A DNA stretch of 64,000 bases from Chiridota heheva (lineage: Eukaryota; Echinodermata; Holothuroidea; Apodida; Chiridotidae), in assembly GCA_020152595.1 (NCBI GenBank), contig JAIGNY010002788.1:1051001-1115000 (forward strand), in the 5' to 3' direction. Under the pieces are notes generated by a model. The model did not search any database. It saw only the letters and a program-made list of their open reading frames with translations, and was not told the origin of the DNA. Position numbers and translations under genes: made by a program. Positions 12,231 to 22,396 of the stretch are shown here, piece by piece. Each line of letters opens with the position of its first letter. Position 1 is the stretch's first letter.

Positions 12231-12372
12231 CCCCCAAAAGACTCTGAATGTGTGCAATAAGCCAGTTCATGGCTACGAACTCGCATGCCAGGAACTGATT
12301 GTGGGGTCAAGTCAAGTGATAATAACAATCAGCGCGGTACGGTCCGATCATATGTAAACCAAAGCTTTCTCT

Positions 12373-12900
12373 GTGTTAATTCTACCACAGGATGGCTTTG
12401 TGGCTTGCCATGTGGGAAATAAAGATGGATGCTATGTGGAACATAGAAGTGTGGGACACGAAAAGGGATGCCATGTGGGACAGAGGGAGGATTCCATGTG
12501 GGCATATGGAGGAATGACATGGTGGCACATGGGTAGGGATGCCATGTGGGACATAGAGATGGATGTCATGTGGGACATAGCGATTGATGCAATGTGGGGC
12601 ACAGGAAAGGATGCCGTGTGGTACATAGGGTGTAATGGTTTTCTGACATCTGAGTGGGACGCCATTTGGTACATCTTTAGGACGAAGCGCCATGTGGGAA
12701 ATAGAGATGGATGCTATGTGGAACATAGGAGGGCGGAACATGATGATGATGTCATGTGGGACAAAGGGAAAGATTCCATGTGGGGCATAAGGAGGAATGA
12801 CATGTGGCACATGGGTAGGGATGCCATGTGGGAGGTAGAGATGGATGTCATGTGGGATAGGGATGGGATGATATGTGGGGTATAGGGTGGAATGTCAGAT
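12373..12900 (+). repeat. Degenerate minisatellite atgccatgtgggacata, left arm
   Basis: About 17 units of ggatgccatgtgggacatag with variable spacers. The open frames on both strands are translations of the repeat (Met-Trp-Asp on one strand, Pro-His-Gly-Ile on the other) and no gene is implied. The reverse complement of the same array begins 120 bp further on. Confidence 0.8.
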
Positions 12901-13024
12901 AGGACATGGGTGGGTGGATGTTCTAATAATTGGACTTGTGATATGTGTATCGATTTGAATCAGTATGCGAGCCATGACGGTATTTATCGTTCTAGTTTAA
13001 TTTAATATTGTTATATACATGTTG

Positions 13025-13400
13025 CATCCCATCCTATGTCCCACATGTTATCCTCTCTATGTCCCAAATTTCGCTCCTTCCTATCTCTAACATGGCATCC
13101 GGTTCTCCCAGATGCTCCATATGGCATCCATATCTATGTCTCACATGATGTCCCACCCTTTGTTACACATGACGTCCCTCGCTATGTGTCACATGGCATC
13201 CCTCCCTATGACCCACATGGCATATCCTTATATCCTACATGGCTTCCATCCATGTCTCAAATGCCATCCCCATACTATGTTCATATCTATGTCCCACATA
13301 GAATCCTACCCTAATGTATGCCCCACATAGCATCCCAGCTTTGTCCCACATGGCATCCCTCCCAGTTGTCCCACATGGCATCCCACACGATGTCCCTAAT
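13025..13400 (-). repeat. Degenerate minisatellite, right arm (inverted)
   Basis: About 12 units of tatgtcccacatggcatcc, the reverse complement of the 12373-12900 unit. The two arrays could pair as an imperfect hairpin of several hundred base pairs. Related arrays lie at 33600-34150 and 51870-52250. Confidence 0.8.
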
Positions 13401-15359
13401 CGAAGGAGCATCCATTTCGAAATCACAAATACATACATGTAAGGCACCAAATCCACTCAAATGTTAAAAGAATAAAAAAAAAACGGGAAGTAACAGTGTT
13501 ATTCAATGCGTGTCAGTGATGCTGATGGCAAGACATTCTCAATTGACCTCTTGACCTGCATTGCGCAATACATATTATTGTTATGGTAAACTGGCTTATA
13601 CACGGCTTTTTGAAATACTAATTTATGATGATTCGAAGGTTTTTCATTGTATTTAGCAAAGACGTACCGAGGTTTGTTTTATTTTGGGCGAATCTGCCAG
13701 CTGTATACGCTTTGTGCATTCAGCGTAGGGTTTAGGGGCCCGCTCAAGGCGAAGCCCGTTGAAGCTATGACTTTTGGTGGACTACAGGGTGCGTAAAATC
13801 GTCTAATATTGTATTTGATCGCCCGATATATTAGCTAAGTAAAAGCATATAGAAAATGATAAAAATCAGAATTTAAAAAGAGATACACATTTCAATCCAA
13901 AACATTTTTTTTTGGAGGAAGGGGAGGGGGGGGGGAAGAGGGGCGACCACCCCTGAAATTTAGTACTGTACGTACAATAATACAGACTATTCCCATCCCC
14001 TATTTTTTAAAAATCAAAAATAACCATTTTTGACAAAACATTTTTTTTGACATTTCGGGCATGGGGGCATGTACCCCACCCGTGACGGCGCCACTGAACT
14101 TACGCCCCTACATGTACCCTTACCCCAGAGAAGAGGAGAGGAGGATTTCCTCAAGGCTGGAGTTCCAGGGCCCGTAACAATTAAGAAAAAAGGAATGTGT
14201 CCAAACAGCGGCCCATAAATTGGAACAGAAACAGGTGATCCTCTCGGCCCGTTCAGTAGAAAAAAGATTGCTTTCATTCAAATTAACAGCTATCAAAAAA
14301 AATGGTTGTTTATGAGAAAGTATATAACCAATTTCTGAATGTGTTCTTGGTGCAATTCTGGAATTGGAAGTCTAAAACTGTCACCCCCTTTTCTTTCCCC
14401 ACACATGAATTGAAACCCGAGGGCAATACTCAACGAATGTGTCGTTGTCTCTGGCCCTCTCTGGGTCCTCTCTAAACCTAAACCAGGGAGCTGTACTGGG
14501 AGAACGTAGACGTGTATATAGGAACCTAGAACGCATTTGTGAGTTTTACTGAAAAACTATATTTGTACAATTTCGAACACTTTTAGTATTTAATTCTCCT
14601 TAACCTGTCGTTCGTATTTCATGAAACTTTATCATATCATATACATCGGACCTGATTTTCTCATCGTGGAATTGATATTTATTTTCTGTTTGATTATGAT
14701 CATTTCGTTAGGCCTTGCTCATTCATTGTCAGCGCCAGATAGCGTTGCTGGGCGGAGAGAGGAAGAGTTGTGCTGCACAATGGGCAGACAAATGTTATAG
14801 GTCAATAACATACACCAAACAGATTTAAATTTCACCTTGCGAACTGTTTATGAGAGGTAAAACATAATGGTGTAGGTCCTAGCGACGGAAAATCAATCGC
14901 TACGGGAAACGCCTTATTATTCTGTACCGCCGCCACTGGGGTGCTATAGTTTTAACAAGAGGGCTTTAAAATGGTATCACCGTGATCGGATGGCCTTCAG
15001 GGACAAAAAAAAAAACAAAAAGCATTATGAACTTAAAAATAGCTACTTCTTTTTAAATTTCTGAAGTTTATAAAAGGCCGAGTTTCTGATTCGGCCAAAA
15101 TTTTAACAAAGAGCTCACTCCCACCCCCCTTTCTTTCTCCTCTTCTCTGGTCCACGGTTGTAATAACTGTATTATCAGTGTTCACAAGTTCGAAAGATGA
15201 CGCCATCTTAATATACCATCAATCTGTCAAGATAAGATGGGTTCACATTTTAAATGCAAGTGTTTCGTTTAGCTGGGTATTTTTGGTCCACGGTCTGATG
15301 GTTCCCGAGGTCCACCAGTCATGCCAGTCCACGGTTATGCAAAATCATCGGAAAGTTTA
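13401..15359. other. Intergenic, repeat fragments only
   Basis: It holds a purine run at 13915-13950, a fragment with 'gtgacggcgccactgaac' near 14080-14100, and gaagcccgttgaagctatga (13752-13771), related to the repeats at 16380 and 17210. No exon can be supported. Open frames at 14014-14277 and 15178-15360 look fortuitous. Confidence 0.45.
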
Positions 15360-15985
15360 GTAAAATTTTGATTCATTTGCCCTCAAAATGAAGAAAATTG
15401 CACAAGATTAAAAAAAAATTCCTCAATTGAAAGAGATATCCTAAACAGTGAAGGATATTTCCCACAAAATTATGAAAATGGAAGAAAAACTGCCCCAAAA
15501 TGAAGGAAATTTTCCAAAAATTTCACGAGAATGAAGAAATTTCTCGATTATTGAAAGTGATTTCCTAAACATTAATGAAATTTCCTGAAAATTCAAGTAT
15601 AATAACCAAAAATCGTAGAAAAATTTCCCCCAAATGATGGAAATGTTCCAAAATTTGCAGGATAATTACGGAATAGCCCAAATTTAAAAGAAATTTCCCA
15701 AACATTGAAGGAAATCCCCGAAAATTGGTAGAAAATCAAAGAAAAATTTCTCAAAAATTGAACGAAATTTCCAGAAAATTAACCGAAAATCGAAGAAATA
15801 TTGTCGCAAAATAAAAGAAATTTTCCGAAAATTGCACGAAAATGAAGGTAATTTTCTACTGGCAAAGATTGAGAGATTTTCATGAAATTTCTCGAAAATT
15901 TACGAGGGGTTCTAGTTATTATTGGAGTAATACAAAATGTTGGAATTTTTTCGGAGGGAAGGGGGGGGGGGGAGGGGTTATAATC
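15360..15985 (-). repeat. GAAATTTCC-rich degenerate repeat block
   Basis: It has the same kind of irregular aaatttcccgaaaattgaag repetition as 2780-4250 and lies in the same orientation. It ends in a G run (15960-15977), as the related blocks do. It is probably a partial copy of the composite repeat. Confidence 0.6.
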
Positions 15986-16379
15986 CCCAGAACCCACCCC
16001 CTCTAGATCCGCCCTTGGAGCAAGTGTAAGTTTGTATTATGAGATTGTACCAGTGGCGGGGTGGGTCATGTTTCACTGGGGGTCAAGGACATTAATAGAT
16101 CTAAACTGGCGTGCAGTTTAGACTGCACCGTTTAGGAAATTGCTTTAGGGCGAAACACTAGGAGGGGTCAGGAATGTAGCCAGAAATTTTAAAGAGGGGG
16201 AGGGGAACCGACCTCTATGCAAAATAATTTCCACCTGAAAGAACTATATATAAAGTGGAAAAACTTGGAAGCCTAACCGTTAGAATAATAAAGCGGAAAA
16301 AAACGTCCGTTAGAACAAAAAATAAACATTCAGCAAAGGGGGAGGGGAGGGGCGTTTTTTGTAGTGAACTATATATAAA

Positions 16380-16520
16380 AATTTATGGCAAAGCTCTGGT
16401 ATTGACCCCAAAGGGCGAAGCCATTGGAAGCTATACGTTTCTTGTGATTTTGATAGCAGAAAATTGTGTAAAACGTAGGACAGTGTAGGAGCAAAGTCCC
16501 CGAAAGCCTTGCACTTCTTG
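16380..16520 (+). repeat. Copy of the gggcgaagcc repeat
   Basis: It contains aagggcgaagccattggaag, ttgtgattttgatagcagaa and aattgtgtaaaac. The same order of motifs recurs three times at 17210-17455. Confidence 0.5.
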
Positions 16521-16556
16521 TGACTGGTAGTTTTGTTTTGCCCTTTTAGGCATATG

Positions 16557-16990
16557 CCAGGGAAATTTGGTTTGTTGATGTTTAACGGCACTGCGACAGT
16601 CAGTGGGTCAAATGTGCCAAGAGGGTCTTCAAAATAATGGTGCAAGAGTTAGGACAGAGGTAGGGAAGGTAGAGAGAAGGAGAGGGGTACATGTTAGGCA
16701 AGGAGATAATTAGAACAAAAAAATAATAAAGAAAAAATAAAGGGAGCGGGTAAGGATTAGATCAAGTAAAATAAGTTGCTATTACAGAAAAAGGTTATGA
16801 TGTTAGAGGAAGGATTTTTCTTGAAGAGGTCAGAGATAGAGAGGGTACATCTGTAGTTGAGTATAAATGACAGATTAAGAGGATATGATTGATCGAAAGT
16901 TCAGTATTGCAGGTGAGGCAGAAAGGCTTAGGAGAACCTAATGGTGGGCGAAAAAGGAATGACTAACACTGGTGCAAGTGATGATAACGT
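16557..16990 (-). mobile_element. LINE 3' end with remains of C-terminal CCHC motif
   Basis: Read on the - strand, 16990-16850 encodes a decayed EDVIIT stretch and, in another frame, CLTCNTELSINHILLICH. This has the Cys-x2-Cys...His-x4-Cys pattern found after the RNase H domain of I/Nimb/Jockey-like non-LTR retrotransposons. The 3' end is tggcacatttgacccactga and gttaaacatcaacaaacc (16557-16625). Similar tails occur at 19150, 22660 and 33230. The copy is 5'-truncated and frame-shifted, so it is dead. Confidence 0.6.
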
Positions 16991-17115
16991 CCTCCCAATG
17001 ATTGACACTATGTAAGGGAAAGCACACGTAAGTCACAATGACTTGTTTCAACGAACTTCTGCGCTCGATGTCAGCGTATATCATTCTTCAAATCTGTGGA
17101 AAAATCGCTGGTCAA

Positions 17116-17187
17116 ATCACCGTTGGATTTGAAACTGGGACTTCCAGCAACTCGGTCACACGTTTAGCCGACTGAGCTACCAAAGAA
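17116..17187 (-). repeat. tRNA-like sequence, probably the head of a SINE
   Basis: On the - strand it reads TTTGGTAGCTCAGTCGGCTA, a perfect RNA polymerase III box A, then GTTTCAAATCC 45 bp later, a near-consensus box B. Several stem bases fail to pair. The flank (gcgctcgatgtcagcgtata) looks like a SINE body, so a tRNA-derived SINE is more likely than a working tRNA. Confidence 0.5.
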
Positions 17188-17209
17188 ATTGGAATATTAA
17201 CGAGCAAAG

Positions 17210-17455
17210 CCCTGGTGGAGACCCTGGGGTAAACCCCTACATTTCTCGTAATTTTAATAACAATTTCTTCAAAATGTGTCATATCTATGGTGTGAATATC
17301 TGGTAGGGGCCAGGGGAAAGCCCTACACGTTTTCCGTGATTTTAATTGCTGAAAATTTGTTTAAGATCGTGTCAAAGCTAGGGGCGAAGCAATGTATTTC
17401 CGCGATTGTGATCATAGCAGAAAGCCGTTTGATAGTGTCAAAATCCTGGTAGGAA
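17210..17455 (+). repeat. Three units of the gggcgaagcc repeat
   Basis: Successive motifs (aaagccctggtggagaccc, aaagccctacacgttttccg, ggggcgaagcaatgtatttc) are each followed by a tttgtgattttaat-like and tagcagaaa-like motif, with a period near 100 bp. The open frame at 17392-17619 begins inside it and is not recognisable. Confidence 0.5.
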
Positions 17456-18029
17456 GTGCCTTTATTGAAAATGAAAGAGCCCCTCAATTACTGTCCAAGG
17501 TGCAAGAACTGGGGAATGTGCGCACACTTTATAACAAATATGGCAATTGTTGTTTTAGGCTAATACTATCTACAGACTGGGCAGGACAATATGTATACGA
17601 CTTGGGAAGTGCCCCCTAAGATGTCATGCCCAAAAAGAATTTTTTAATGGAAAAGTTGTGATGAATGGAAGAAAACCTTAAAAAATTCTGTCCTAAATTT
17701 CAGTCATAAACAAAAGGAAGGAATCCCATGTGGTTCCGATGCTAACTTTGAATTAAAAGCATTTTGTTTGTTTTTGTTTGTATATCTTTAAATGTTGTGT
17801 TCTTGCACGTTTAGCTTCTTTATCATACTGGAACATGTAATCTGTGTATATTTTGTTGCTTGTTAAAGTGTTAAAGTTTTTGCCTTAAGCTCTAAGCCAC
17901 AATCACAACCAATGAAAAATTGTATTTGGCTCCACCTGGCATGAATAATGATGAAGTCAACAACTCAACATTCCATGGGATCCTGTATCATCTTTGATTT
18001 TATCAACAGCATCATACCAAGTTTGAATT

Positions 18030-18720
18030 AAATCTGACATGGGTTTGTGGAAATATGAACATAAACAGAGGCTGCCTTCTCATTAATATTTATGACATCA
18101 GCACCAAAAACAATAGGGATCAGTTGCAGACCACAACTCACCCACATACCAAGTATGGCATAAATGCACCTCCCTGATCTTGAGATATCGTGTTTATAAG
18201 CTTTTAACAAAAAAATTCATTTAGTCCCACTTATTCATGACAGCAGCACCAAAATCAATAGGGCTTATCTACATACAACAGCACATCCACATACCACGTA
18301 TGGCATAAATCCACCACACGCTTCTTGAAATAATGTGTTTACAAGCTTGTTAACAAAAGTTTACATTTAGCCCTGACTAATTAATACTCATGACATCAGT
18401 ACCAAAAACTAAAGGGATTATCTAGACCACAACACATCCATATACCACATATGACATAAATGCACCTCCGTTCTTGAGATATCGTGTTTACAAGCTTGTT
18501 AACAGAATTTTACATCTAACTCCGCCTACTAATTAGTATTCATGACATCGGCACCAAAAACAATAGGGGTCATTTACAGACCAAACGCATCCATATACAA
18601 AGTATGACATAAATTTACCACACGGTTCTTGAGATATGTTTACAAGCTTGTTACAGAAACACATACATACGCCAGCATGACTACATTGGTTCCTTATGCT
18701 ATCGCATGGAAACCAAAATT
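18030..18720. repeat. Four tandem units of about 150-160 bp
   Basis: Each unit has catgacatc(a)gcaccaaaa, caatagggat, then ccacataccaagtatggcataaatgcacc, ttgagatatcgtgtttaca and agcttgttaacaaaa. A diverged array of the same family lies at 36040-36740, including the end motif acacacatacatacgc. The frames are unremarkable in translation. Confidence 0.75.
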
Positions 18721-19139
18721 CAAACAGATTTCTCGCGGTAAATATCAATAAATAAAGAGTATAAATGGAGCATCAAAACTTCTTGGCCGTATTCAACTGC
18801 TCCCATTCAACTAACGTTGGTGGGTATTGGAGAGCACCAAGCTAACATTAGGTATTTAAGTCTTCTTGTTGATATATCAAACTTTAGAAAGCAATTTTTT
18901 TTTTTTGTGAATATCTTATTATACTGTTACAAGGCATGAAAGCTTAAAATGGTTTAAACTGATTTTGAAACTGCGATATTTTCGTTCAGATTTAGTTGTT
19001 GCTACCTGTTCATCTGTCATTTCAACATTGAAAAGGTGTGTGGGGGGAGGGGGAATCCAGGGAACTTTGACAACAGTATTTTTTAGGGGAAATAAGTCAG
19101 GATCCCCACACATCCCTGTTCCAGCGAAATAAGTTGACC

Positions 19140-19990
19140 TCCAAGTTAAATTGTTTGGTTTGGTGTGCACCGCGACAGTCAAGAGTCAAATGTGCCAAGA
19201 GGGTGTTAAAAACTAAGGTGCTTAAATTAGGACAGAGAGGAGGGATAGGGAGGGAAGGGAGGAGAGAAGGTGAATAAGGGAAAGAGGTTAAGGTAATAAA
19301 AGGAAGATGAGGAAGGTAAGGCAAAGAAGGGAAGGAAAGGCAGAGAAGGGAAGAAAAGGGGGTTTCGATAAGGTGGAATAGATTGCTGTTGCGGAGAAAG
19401 GTGATAAAGTTGGAGGTTAGATTATTCTTGAAAAGGTTGGAAATGAAGATGGAGAGGTGTGATCTGGCGTTCAGAATGGGACAGGTTATGAGGATATGCT
19501 TGATCAAGAGATCGGTGTTGCATGTAGGGCAAAGCCGGAAAGTCTATGAGAGTGGATGAAAGACATGTGGCCGAAGCGGATAATAACAACGTCCTCCTGT
19601 GGTTGCGACTGTAGGGGATGTTGGTCCCGACTATATGTTTGTTGTGAAGTTTGTTACTGGTCTCAAGATTCCAGGAGTCTTGCCAGGTTTTACTGAGGTA
19701 GCTGGAAGTGGAGAAACGGATGTCTGTGTGGGATAGCAGGAGAGATGTGATTCGACAGAGATTTGTTGGCGGTTCTGTCGTTGCGGCTGGGGATCCAGAA
19801 AAAGATCAAAAACAATTTTCTAAGGAAAGAGAAGTTTATTGAGGATTTGTAGGATAAATGGATTGGACCAGAGCATGTTGAGGATGCCAGTGAGGACGGA
19901 TTTAGAGTCAGAGAAGATGATGAAGCGGGGCAGAAGGAGTTCAAGTTAAAGGTAGTTACATTTAAGAATTTGGTGATGTGTCCACACACC
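19140..19990 (-). mobile_element. Decayed LINE: RNase H end, CCHC region and 3' tail
   Basis: On the - strand, about 19990-19690 encodes an RNase H remnant, with FWIPSRNDRTANKSL matching the W-[IV]-P-[SA]-H-x-G-x-x-G-N-E-x-A-D end of that domain in degraded form. About 19600-19440 encodes EDVVIIRFGHMSFIHSH and, after a frame change, LCPTCNTDLLIKHILITCP, the post-RNase H CPTC...H...C motif. The tail contains cttggcacatttgactcttg near 19190. The gene is frame-shifted and interrupted. It belongs with RNase H-bearing clades (I/Nimb-like), and the clade is uncertain. Confidence 0.7.
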
Positions 19991-21411
19991 TTAATTTGAA
20001 TGAGTTTTGAGATTCTTCAGGAAAGAAGCTATACCCCTATACTTGTTAACTACATTTTCAAACAACAACATAAAACAAAAGACAGTAGTTTTAGGGATTT
20101 GTAATGTATTTAAGGACGCATTATACCCAACATAATGAATATCATGCAGAAGTAGTGACACCTAGTAAATGCACAATGATGTGATATACACCTGTACAGT
20201 ATGTCTTGTGTAGCACACACTACATTTTGTAAAAAGCTCATTTTTTCAAGTTACAGCTGTTCAAAACAACATGCAAATCTGACATACAGTAACATGATAA
20301 CTTGCAAAACAACATGCAAACAGTAAGCTGATAACTTGCCTACTTGGATGTTGATGTTTGTTTTTATTTCTTATTAATTTAGCCAATCCCATTGGTAAGC
20401 GACTTCTGTAACATCTAACTCATCACAATGTTCTTCAAACTAATTTTGTTGACTTTTAGTCAGCCTCAATGAACTGTTTCATGATTTTTAATTTATCAAG
20501 CTACATGTTGATGCTGGGCATCACTAGTTCTTGAATTACTTTTGCTGATCATACCAAAGTGAGCCACAGTGCTACATTTGTTCTGTAAAGAGTCCTGGTC
20601 TTATGTGCTGCTAAGTGACAGACTGAGTCAATGACAGATGAATCTGTTCAAAGACTGAAATAGGACTCCATAACCCACACATGAGTATGAAGGGACAAGT
20701 AAACAAAACCAACAAATACTTATCTATGGGGAAATTTAAATTTGGGACTTTCATCTTTGACCAATTATTTTTCCCATCTTCTTAATGTATCTCATAGGTG
20801 ATAATTGGTATCTATGATTGAGTGTCTATTGATGCAATAGGTTTCTTCACACCTTCAATAATTGTCATTAAAACAAAAAATAGAAATGTCTTTAAAATAT
20901 GCAATTTAACATGCATGTTTGTACTGTAAGTTCACAATAATCATCAATAAAACTACTTCAAAATTCAGAAGACAAGAATGTTTTACTGTTGAGTTTGTTT
21001 AGGGATATTTGATGTAGAAATTTCAAGATGGAAAAACAAAGGGTCACACAATCACTTCCATTTAGCCAAATTGTGACATCATTTCTACCCTGCTCAAACA
21101 ACAAAGGACTGTCAAAAATGGAGAAACTACTTTTGCAAATCTTGATCCAACTGTGATCAAATATAAGCAATGAAATAAGGCTAACAGCATGACGGGTAAT
21201 GAACTAAGGATACCAGAATAAATATGCTCTCGATAAAATTTCTTCTTGAATGACAAATCAGAAGCATAATCTATTGTGAATTTAAATCCCTAATGATGGT
21301 TGAAAATCATGTACAAAATTGGAAGATGCCATCAACGAGCAAAATCCATGCAAGTAATTTTGAATGGATTGTAGTAGTATAATGGCAAATCCTAAAACTT
21401 TGAATTCCCTG
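19991..21411. other. Downstream of the SLC3A gene, nothing recognised
   Basis: AT-rich sequence, with aacatgcaaa repeated at 20262-20325. It contains open frames of 64-80 residues without family resemblance. It may include a longer 3' UTR of the - strand gene. Confidence 0.4.
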
Positions 21412-21491
21412 TTTATTAGCTATAAATATTGCTTGTACTTTTCAGTCATGGGTAAAGATTTGCTAATATTCAAATATTACAATGATGAATA

Positions 21492-21497
21492 TTTATT
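21492..21497 (-). terminator. Candidate polyadenylation signal of the SLC3A gene
   Basis: AATAAA on the - strand about 565 bp past the stop codon. A second one lies at 21412-21417. Either could end the transcript; the choice cannot be made from sequence. Confidence 0.35.
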
Positions 21498-22060
21498 AAC
21501 ACAACATGGGATAAAAGATCGCTACCCCTGGTCCCATCAGTGGTTAAGTTTGTTTAAAAAAAGGGCAACATTTTCACACTGTAAAGAACTTAGTACCCAG
21601 GGTTGAGGTTCATCGGGAGGAGGGGAATGGTGTAAATTTGGGATATATAAAGACTTGGGACAAATTTTGAGAAAAAATAAATAAATCATCACTGCACTAA
21701 ACATGTGCACTAATTTTGTGCCATATTGTGTCTCAAGCAACACAACCAAAGGCTGGTCACACCATCTTTGGTAAAGGTATCTGCTTTAGGATATCAGTTT
21801 TTCTCCAAAGAAATAATACAATTATTACAAATCTTTTGCAAAACTTTGGTAAGAAATCTAAAACAAAGTTTCAGTTTTATCCCAAGTCCACTTCCCACCC
21901 ATATAAATACCCAAGGCAGTTTCTTAATTGACAATTCTCATAACCCATGCTTTGTTACAACAATATTCTACACTGTTGCCTACAAATGAACATATACCAA
22001 AAACATACGTTGATTAGCCTTTATCTGACTGATCATTCAACAATAGACACTTTGCCTTTG

Positions 22061-22396
22061 TTAAAATGTAATCAGAATCGCTTCATATGGTTGAAGGGTG
22101 AGTTCCTTCAGATTAACTTGGAACGAGTCATCTTTCCCTGCCACTGTACTTAGCATTACATGACCAAACTCGGAATCCAGCGCTTCGTTGTGGACATTTA
22201 CTGCCATCTGTTTTGTGCTCTCAAAATTGATCACCACCAGGTATTTGGGCCACTGTGGGTACTCTCTTACATAGGCAAAAACACTACTTTCCAGTTTGGT
22301 CACATTGAAAAAACCAGCAACAAGCGATGGTTCTTGGTGGTACTGCGCCAGCTTCTTGAATAAATTTAAGTCACTGTCTTTTTTTTCTAGTTGTTT
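22061..22396 (-). CDS. SLC3A1: SLC3A last exon: C-terminal beta domain and stop
   Basis: Acceptor ATTTTCCACAG|AAA at 22396; the stop TAA is at 22061-22063. It encodes [52 protein letters not shown] and the final [17 protein letters not shown]. The L-x-L-x-P-x-E-x-x-L-I-x-F end is the last strand of the C-domain. The frame extends upstream past the acceptor, but phase 0 of the previous exon requires this boundary. There is no extension after the domain, unlike vertebrate rBAT. Confidence 0.95.
   Translation of the reverse strand, partial: KQLEKKDSDLNLFKKLAQYHQEPSLVAGFFNVTKLESSVFAYVREYPQWPKYLVVINFESTKQMAVNVHNEALDSEFGHVMLSTVAGKDDSFQVNLKELTLQPYEAILITF

Noticed and set aside
12373-12885. 170-residue open frame and antisense frames over the minisatellite
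   Set aside because: The peptides are direct translations of the repeat unit on both strands. There is no domain and no splice support.
22391-22396. Alternative acceptor CAACTAG 10 bp into the last SLC3A exon
   Set aside because: It would break the frame with the phase-0 donor at 33062. CCACAG at 22396 keeps it.
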